A DNA stretch of 64,000 nt from Arthrobacter sp. NicSoilB8 (lineage in GTDB: Bacteria; Actinomycetota; Actinomycetes; Actinomycetales; Micrococcaceae), in NCBI RefSeq assembly GCF_019977355.1, contig NZ_AP024655.1, positions 4,836,001 to 4,900,000 on the forward strand, read 5' to 3'. Position numbers and translations under genes: made by a program. The stretch's first letter is position 1; each line of letters starts with the position of its first letter. The notes under the pieces are model-generated. The model was given only the letters and a program-made list of their open reading frames with translations. It had not been told where the DNA came from and searched no databases. This document shows, one piece after another, positions 58,711 through 64,000 of the stretch.

Positions 58711-60744
58711 TCAGCTGGCCCGGGTGAGGAACTCCTTGAGCAGCGGTCCGGACGTGGTGGCCCCGAGGCCGCCGTCCTCGACGAACACGGCGACGGCCAG
58801 GTCACCGTGCACGGCCACGATCCATGCGTGGGTCTTGGGCGGGTTGTCGTTGCCGAACTCGGCCGTTCCGGTCTTCGCGCCGACGGGCTCGCCCGGGACG
58901 GACGCCAGGAACCCGGCGTGGCCGCTGGTCACGACGGCGCGCATCATGTCGGCCAGGGACGCGGCTTCCGCCGCCGTGACCGGCGTTTCGGCGGTCGCGG
59001 CCGGGGCGGGGGCCGACGGAGCCGGGGTGTCGGTCGTCGCGGCACCGGACGGCGAAGTCGCCGGCGACGTGCCGGCTGTTCCGGTGCCGGCCGGGGCGGT
59101 GCTCTCGCCGCCCGGGGAAGTGACGCCCTCGTTCGGATTCAACACCAGCTGGGCCGCCACCGGGGCTCCCTTGGCCACGGAGCCGGCCATGATGGCGGCG
59201 GCCAGCGGGGACAGGAGCACCTTGCCCTGGCCGATCATTGAAGCGGCATGTTCGGTGCCTTCGGCGGCTCCGGGCACGGAACCGAGGAATGCGGCGGCCC
59301 CCAGCGCGGGCGCTTCGACGGCCACGCCCAGCGACGTCGCGGCCGATTCGAGCTGCGCCTGGCTGACGGTGCCGCGGGCGTTGATGAAGGCGGTGTTGCA
59401 GGAGTGGGCAAAGGCGTCGCGCAGCGTCACGGAGCCCAGGGAGGACGCGGGGTAGCCTTCGGCGTTTTTGAAGGTGCGGCCGTCCACGGTGAGCGTGGGC
59501 GGGCAGTCCACCTTGGAATCGGGGGTCATTCCGTTGCGGAACATGGCCAGGGAGTCGACCATTTTGAAGATCGAACCGGGGGCGTACTGGCCCAGCATCG
59601 CGGTGTCGTAGCCGTTGCTGCCCGGGCCTGACGCGGCCGCCAGGACAGCACCGCTGGAGGGTCGGAGCGCCACGATGGCCGACGCCGGACCGACCTTGCC
59701 GAGGACATCCTCCGCGAGCTCCTGCAGCTTCGGGTCCAGGGTGGTCTTCAGCGGGGTTCCCACTTTTATCTCAGTCTGGAACTGCTGGCGGCGCCCCCCG
59801 TTGGGCAAAGTCTGCTTTTCTTCGGCCGTGAGGCCTCCCTTTTCGGCGAAGACCTGGATGCCGTCGCTGCCGCGCAACTGCGCGTCGTATTGCTGTTGCA
59901 GGCCGCCGGTGCCGGTAGTGTCCCCGGCCTTGAGCTCCCCGTTCGATTTTTCAATCTGTTCGGCATTCGCCTCGGCTGCGGTGCCCAGCAGGGCGCGGGC
60001 GAAGGTGCGGGTCGGTGCCAGCGGGAGAGAGTCCCGGACGGCGCGGGCGCCGGGGATCTCGCCGATCTGCGCGTCAGTGATGGTCCGTCCATCCTCACGC
60101 AGGGTGATGGCGGCAACGAAAGCCTCGGGGCCTGATGCCTGAACCTGTTGGGCGTAGGCCGCGGGGTCAACTCCCACCAGCTGGGCCAGCTTGGTGGCGG
60201 AGTCGGCGGGGTCCGCGCCGCCGAGTGCGGGCTTGTCGATGCCAACGTTCACCACCGGCCGGTACGTGACCAGCGGGACGCCCCCGGCTCCCAGGATGTC
60301 GGCCCGCGCCGGCGTATGGGTCGCCGTGTAGACGATCTCGCCTTCGGCCAACTCGGGGACCAGGGTGGCCGGGTTCCATACTGTCAGCCACTTGTCGCCG
60401 GACTTCTTGAACTCGGCGAAGGTGGTGTACTTCCACTCCCCGGAGCCGATCTTCCAGCTGTAGTTCAGCGGCACTGTGGCCTTATCGGACTCCAGGGTCA
60501 GTTGGCCGCTTTCCACCGCAGGCTTGACCGGGTCCATCCCCTTGAAGATTTCCTTCAACCGATCGTTGGCGGCGCCCGATTCCTTCCCCTCAAAGGCGAC
60601 GGAGCCGACGTCGAGCGCGGACACCGCGGAGGCAAGCTGCTTGGCAGCGCTTTCGGCGCCGGCGCGGCCGTCGTCGCAGGCCACCAGCGAGGCGCCAAGA
60701 ACAAGACCCACTAGGGCCAGTGCAAGTTTTGATGAGTTCCCCAT
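58711..60744 (-). CDS. Penicillin-binding lipoprotein transpeptidase (class B, MecA-N type)
   Basis: 677 residues. A lipoprotein signal (LALVGLVLGASLVACDD) anchors it outside the membrane. An N-terminal NTF2-like MecA_N domain (~30-145) precedes the dimerisation region and the transpeptidase domain, with SxxK in APGSIFKMV, SxN in AHSCNTAF and KTG in GAKTGTAEF. A Ser/Thr/Pro/Ala-rich insertion of about 50 residues (TAGTSPATSPSGAATTDTPA) interrupts the catalytic domain before KTG. It crosslinks peptidoglycan; resemblance to PBP2a-type architecture does not by itself show resistance. Confidence 0.92.
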   Translation of the reverse strand: MGNSSKLALALVGLVLGASLVACDDGRAGAESAAKQLASAVSALDVGSVAFEGKESGAANDRLKEIFKGMDPVKPAVESGQLTLESDKATVPLNYSWKIGSGEWKYTTFAEFKKSGDKWLTVWNPATLVPELAEGEIVYTATHTPARADILGAGGVPLVTYRPVVNVGIDKPALGGADPADSATKLAQLVGVDPAAYAQQVQASGPEAFVAAITLREDGRTITDAQIGEIPGARAVRDSLPLAPTRTFARALLGTAAEANAEQIEKSNGELKAGDTTGTGGLQQQYDAQLRGSDGIQVFAEKGGLTAEEKQTLPNGGRRQQFQTEIKVGTPLKTTLDPKLQELAEDVLGKVGPASAIVALRPSSGAVLAAASGPGSNGYDTAMLGQYAPGSIFKMVDSLAMFRNGMTPDSKVDCPPTLTVDGRTFKNAEGYPASSLGSVTLRDAFAHSCNTAFINARGTVSQAQLESAATSLGVAVEAPALGAAAFLGSVPGAAEGTEHAASMIGQGKVLLSPLAAAIMAGSVAKGAPVAAQLVLNPNEGVTSPGGESTAPAGTGTAGTSPATSPSGAATTDTPAPSAPAPAATAETPVTAAEAASLADMMRAVVTSGHAGFLASVPGEPVGAKTGTAEFGNDNPPKTHAWIVAVHGDLAVAVFVEDGGLGATTSGPLLKEFLTRAS

Positions 60745-60856
60745 GGCGCCATTATGCCCCGGGCCCCCGACAACTCCGTTGTCACATCACGCCGTCACAG
60801 TGGTCAGGGACGGACCGCCGTCATAGAGGCCAGGACCAGAAGGCGGTCACGCCGGG

Positions 60857-61513
60857 CTACGGCCGCCGGATGATTCTGCGTTGCGCGGCCACGGCGATTG
60901 CGGCGGTGCGGTTGTCCACGCCGAGCTTGCCGTAGATGTGCACCAGGTGGGTCTTGACCGTGGCCTCGGAAATGAACAGCTGCTTCGCGATCGCCCGGTT
61001 TCCCATCCCGGTGGCCAGCAGTTCGAGCAACTGGATCTCGCGGGCGGACAGTGCCGGCTCCGGATTCCGGATCCGGCCCATCAGCCGGGCAGCGACCTCG
61101 GGTGCCAGCGCCGTCCCGCCGGCGGCGGCGGCGAGCACCGCCTGGCGGATCTGTTCGGGCGGGGCGTCCTTGAGCATGTAGCCGCTGGCTCCGGCCTCGA
61201 CGGCAGCGAGGATGTCGGCGTCGGAGTCATAGGTGGTGAGAATGAGCACCGGGGGAGCCGGCTGGCCGGCCTCTCCCGCCTTGATGCGGCCGGTGGCGGT
61301 AACTCCATCCATGCCGGCACCCATCTGCAGGTCCATGAGCACCACATCCGCTGGCTCGCCCAGGGTATGGAGCTTGGCCAGTCCGGCCAGGGCGGCGCCG
61401 CCGTCGGCTGCCTCGGCCACCACGGTGATGCCCTGCAGGTCACCGAGCATCGCCCGCAGCCCGGCCCGGACCACCGGGTGGTCATCCACCAGGAAGACTC
61501 TGATATTTTTCAT
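60857..61513 (-). CDS. NarL/LuxR-type response regulator
   Basis: 218 residues. The receiver has VFLVDDHPVVRAGLRA, phospho-Asp in VVLMDLQMGAGMDGV, LILTTYDSD and YMLKDAPP. The LuxR helix-turn-helix is LSAREIQLLELLATGMGNRA followed by [20 protein letters not shown]. Its ATG overlaps the kinase stop (ATGA), giving tight coupling. Divergent from an FtsX-type permease gene starting at 63066, its likely target (inference). Confidence 0.92.
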   Translation of the reverse strand: MKNIRVFLVDDHPVVRAGLRAMLGDLQGITVVAEAADGGAALAGLAKLHTLGEPADVVLMDLQMGAGMDGVTATGRIKAGEAGQPAPPVLILTTYDSDADILAAVEAGASGYMLKDAPPEQIRQAVLAAAAGGTALAPEVAARLMGRIRNPEPALSAREIQLLELLATGMGNRAIAKQLFISEATVKTHLVHIYGKLGVDNRTAAIAVAAQRRIIRRP

Positions 61514-62877
61514 GGCCGGCCCCCGCCCGCCTGCGCTGACGCGGCGGGGAAGCCTGGCGCTTCGCCCAGCGGCAGCCGGATGGCCACCACGGTGCCCTCG
61601 CCCGGGGCGGATTCGACATCCAGCTGGCCGTGCAGCGCGGCCACGCGTTCGCGCAGCGATGTCAGGCCATAGCCGGAACCGTCCGGGCGGCCAGTTGCGG
61701 CCGCCGGGTCGAATCCGATGCCGTCGTCGAAGATGTCCATGGCCACTTCCGGACCGAGGAAGGACAGGGTGACGACGGCGCTGCTCGCCTGCGCGTGAAC
61801 CCGGACGTTGGCCAGGCTCGCCTGCGCGGCCCGCAGCAGGGCAGTCTGGTGAGCACCGGGGAGTTCCGCCGGCGGGCCTTCGACGTCGAGGCGGCAGCGC
61901 AGTCCGGCACCGCGCGCGGCAGCTTCAGCCTCGGTCGTTTCGCACAGGCGGTGGAGGCTGGCCACGAGGGAGCCGTCCTCGAGGTCAGGGGACTGGAGGG
62001 CCCGGACGAAGTTGCGGGCCTCGGCAAGGTTGGCCGCGGCCGTGTCCCGGACGATGCGGAGCCTTTCCCGTGCCACGGCGGGATCGCCGTCGTCCAGGGC
62101 TTTCTCGGCCGCGCGGCCCATCAGCACAATGCTGGACAGGCCTTGGGCGAGGGTGTCGTGGATTTCGCGGGCCAGCCGGGTGCGCTCGGCCAGGGTGCCG
62201 GCGTCGTGCTGGGTCCTGGCGAGTTCGGCACGGGTGCGGCGGAGTTCCTCGGCCGCCAGCCGCTGGTTCTCCGCCTCTAGGAACAGCGCCCGATAAGCCA
62301 GCCCGGTGACCACGGCGAAGGCCGCGCCAAACGCGGGACCGAGCACCATGGGCAGCTGCAGCGCCACGCTGGCCGGCTCCGCAGTGGCCTGCCCCGACGG
62401 TGCAACACCGCCGTTGTGGAACCAAAGGGCCACGATGACCAGCAGGGTGCTCAGGGCGATCGCCGGCAGAGCAACTCGGCGCCGAAGCACGTGCAGCTGC
62501 AGGAAGAACAGCGGGAAGGCCAGCCAGACGAAGTCGGCGCTGGCCCAGATCAGCAGCAGCCAGAGAAGGCTGACGCCGCCCAGCCACCAGCCCGAGTAGG
62601 GCCGCGGATCGAACCGGGCCGGGCGGGCGGCATGCCGCTTCTCCAGGACGGTGCCCAGGAGGTAGACGGCGGCGAGCAGCAGCGCCAGCAAAAGGGTGAT
62701 CCAGCCTGTGCCGTGGATTCCGCCGGTGAGGAGCCGGACGAGGGCCACCAGGAGCAGCACCGCGAAGCCGACGTGAAGACTCACCCGCAGGACGCGCAGG
62801 ATGCCGGCCGCCCCGGTGGGCTCCGTGCCGGCCTGCGGCGTGCCGTTGTGGACCGTGTTCACGGCGTCGCCCTCCAT
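61510..62877 (-). CDS. HisKA_3-type sensor histidine kinase
   Basis: 455 residues with about six N-terminal membrane segments (VSLHVGFAVLLLVALVRLLT onward, to ~200). The cytoplasmic phospho-acceptor domain has RTRLAREIHDTLAQGLSSIV and the ATPase domain has FDDGIGFDPAAATGRPDGSG, YGLTSLRERVAALHG. The regulator gene is co-translated after it. ATG 62877 is the best start. It faces a divergent ABC-type permease gene, an arrangement common for self-regulated export modules. Confidence 0.92.
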   Translation of the reverse strand: MEGDAVNTVHNGTPQAGTEPTGAAGILRVLRVSLHVGFAVLLLVALVRLLTGGIHGTGWITLLLALLLAAVYLLGTVLEKRHAARPARFDPRPYSGWWLGGVSLLWLLLIWASADFVWLAFPLFFLQLHVLRRRVALPAIALSTLLVIVALWFHNGGVAPSGQATAEPASVALQLPMVLGPAFGAAFAVVTGLAYRALFLEAENQRLAAEELRRTRAELARTQHDAGTLAERTRLAREIHDTLAQGLSSIVLMGRAAEKALDDGDPAVARERLRIVRDTAAANLAEARNFVRALQSPDLEDGSLVASLHRLCETTEAEAAARGAGLRCRLDVEGPPAELPGAHQTALLRAAQASLANVRVHAQASSAVVTLSFLGPEVAMDIFDDGIGFDPAAATGRPDGSGYGLTSLRERVAALHGQLDVESAPGEGTVVAIRLPLGEAPGFPAASAQAGGGRP

Positions 62878-63065
62878 GCTTCCAGCCTAGTGCCGGCAGG
62901 ACAGCGCTCCGGCGGAAAACCGTCTGTCCCCGGCGGAATCAACCGATTGGCTGACCGTGCGGCCGTCCTCCCGGCGCCGGCGGTCCAGCCGGGCGGCCGA
63001 TGTCGCGAAGCCGGGCGGACGGAAGGCTTGAAGCAACGCCACCCACGTCACGAAGAAGGACAACC

Positions 63066-64000
63066 ATGTATCTCGCCATCCGCGATATCCGCTTCGCCAA
63101 AGGGCGGTTTGCCCTCATGGGCGCGGTCGTCGCCCTCATCACGCTCCTGCTCGTCATGCTCTCCGGGCTCACCGCCGGTCTCGGCAACCAGTCGACCTCG
63201 GCTCTCGCCGCCCTCCCGGCGGACCAGCTGGTCTTCGGCGCCCCGGCCGGGAGCCCGCCCAAGGCCTCATTCACGGAGTCCGAAGTCACCCGTGCCCAGC
63301 AGGCCGAGTGGATGGCACGCGACGGCGTCGCCCGGGCCGATGCCCTGGGAATCAGCCAAAGCCGCTTCCAGGCGCTGGGCCCCGGGGGCGTTCCGGCACG
63401 CACGGCAAGCGTGGCAGTCTTCGGCACTGAGCCCGGCACCGGCCTGGCACCCGCCCCGCTGGCCGAGGGAACCGTCGCCGTCGGGGCAGGCCTCGCGGCG
63501 GAACTGGACCTCAGCATTGGCAGCCGCGCCTCGGTCGGCGGAACGGACCTGATCGTGACGGCGATCGTGCCGGAGCAGTGGTATTCGCACACCGGCGTCG
63601 TGTGGACCACGCTGAACGACTGGCAGAAGCTGGCGCACATCCCCGACGGCGGCGCCGCAACGGTACTCGCCGTGAAGTTCGACGGCGGGAAATTCGACGG
63701 CGGAACAGCCGACGCAGGCGGCTCCGACTCTGAAAAGATCAGCGCCGCACCCGGGGCCGACACCGTTGCCGCCAATGCTGCCGCGGCAACCGTCAGCACC
63801 ACCGTTGAGGGATCTTTCCAGGCCCTCGGCTCCTACAAGAGCGAGAACGGCTCACTGCTGCTCATGCAGGCGTTCCTGTACGGCATCTCCGCCCTCGTGA
63901 TTGTCGCCTTCCTGACGGTGTGGACGGTCCAGCGCACCCGCGACATAGCCGTCCTGAAGGCCCTGGGCGGGTCCGCCCGTTACATCCTCCGGGACGCCAT
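63066..64000 (+). CDS. FtsX/MacB-type ABC transporter permease (3' end outside window)
   Basis: At least 311 residues; the gene runs off the window. ATG 63066 follows AAGGA. It starts MYLAIRDIRFAKGRFALMGA with TM1 AVVALITLLLVMLSGLTAGL, then a large extracytoplasmic domain (~35-250) containing short repeats (KFDGGKFDGGTADAGG), and TM2 MQAFLYGISALVIVAFLTVW followed by the FtsX-typical RTRDIAVLKALGGSARYILR. It should work with an ATPase encoded downstream. A long open frame on the opposite strand here is a codon shadow. Confidence 0.85.
   Translation, partial: MYLAIRDIRFAKGRFALMGAVVALITLLLVMLSGLTAGLGNQSTSALAALPADQLVFGAPAGSPPKASFTESEVTRAQQAEWMARDGVARADALGISQSRFQALGPGGVPARTASVAVFGTEPGTGLAPAPLAEGTVAVGAGLAAELDLSIGSRASVGGTDLIVTAIVPEQWYSHTGVVWTTLNDWQKLAHIPDGGAATVLAVKFDGGKFDGGTADAGGSDSEKISAAPGADTVAANAAAATVSTTVEGSFQALGSYKSENGSLLLMQAFLYGISALVIVAFLTVWTVQRTRDIAVLKALGGSARYILRDA

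Noticed and set aside
62939..63802. 287-codon minus-strand frame opposite the FtsX-type permease
   Set aside because: Ser/Pro/Ala-rich shadow without a start signal; the plus-strand permease has a ribosome-binding site, membrane segments and family motifs.
1..64000. Insertion sequences, CRISPR arrays, tRNA or rRNA genes, prophage
   Set aside because: No transposase, integrase, phage structural protein, regularly spaced repeat array or tRNA-like cloverleaf was recognised; the tandem repeats found are too short and lack spacers.

Overview
The window is high-GC, gene-dense chromosomal DNA of an actinobacterium. The ribosomal/replication block (rpsF-ssb-rpsR-rplI followed by dnaB) and protein families typical of soil Micrococcaceae point to an Arthrobacter/Pseudarthrobacter-like organism. 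This assignment is by eye from gene content and protein style; no search was run. I saw no tRNA, rRNA, CRISPR array or transposase.

Layout. 1-2.3 kb: a decayed GH13 tail, a small unknown protein, a MoaD/ThiS-like protein coupled to a BNR-repeat protein, and another small protein. 2.4-6.3 kb: a universal stress protein, a strong terminator, then a copper module (CsoR repressor with an operator palindrome, a CopZ-like chaperone and a CopA P-type ATPase). 6.3-12.7 kb: household and transport genes (DUF2277, EamA exporter, CGNR zinc finger, small membrane proteins, MATE exporter, DoxX with a promoter palindrome, two-domain hotdog thioesterase). 12.7-15 kb: dnaB with an unusually long upstream region carrying four 15-bp tandem repeats, an AT-rich stretch and several DnaA boxes. 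15-18.7 kb: two membrane-anchored proteins with L7/L12-like helical motifs, a zf-TFIIB protein, an FMN reductase, PhzF and DUF1801. 18.7-20.8 kb: a long palindrome, a terminator and the rplI-rpsR-ssb-rpsF operon with a leader able to hide the rpsF ribosome-binding site.

21-44.5 kb is the accessory core: a DUF1345 protein and a large LuxR/ATPase regulator, followed by a surface-polysaccharide locus built as two convergent operons. The + operon (25.3-34.1 kb) holds a NeuD-like acyltransferase, two paralogous GT2 enzymes, a flippase, a DegT aminotransferase, a WsaF-like rhamnosyltransferase, another putative rhamnosyltransferase and a GT4 enzyme. The - operon (44.5-34.2 kb) holds a 1729-residue secreted repeat protein, a GH-A-clan lipoprotein, a second putative rhamnosyltransferase, two Wzz-like chain-length proteins and an O-antigen ligase/polymerase. 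Together they supply sugar synthesis, lipid-linked assembly, flipping, polymerisation, length control and probably surface modification of one rhamnose-containing glycan.

44.8-64 kb: M18 aminopeptidase, a frameshifted secreted intradiol dioxygenase, a palindromic repeat element, an amino-acid permease, two histidine-kinase/response-regulator pairs each next to ABC transporter genes, a PAP2-diacylglycerol kinase fusion, an MFS/DeoR pair, a second copy of the long palindrome, an ABC-F protein, a penicillin-binding lipoprotein, and the start of an FtsX-type permease cut by the window end.

The most interesting signals are the repeated palindrome with compensatory changes between its two copies, the DnaA-box/tandem-repeat region upstream of dnaB, the putative autoregulatory rpsF leader, the giant repeat protein with a 782-bp identical duplication inside the polysaccharide locus, and two broken genes (GH13 tail with two amber codons, dioxygenase with a 1-nt frameshift).
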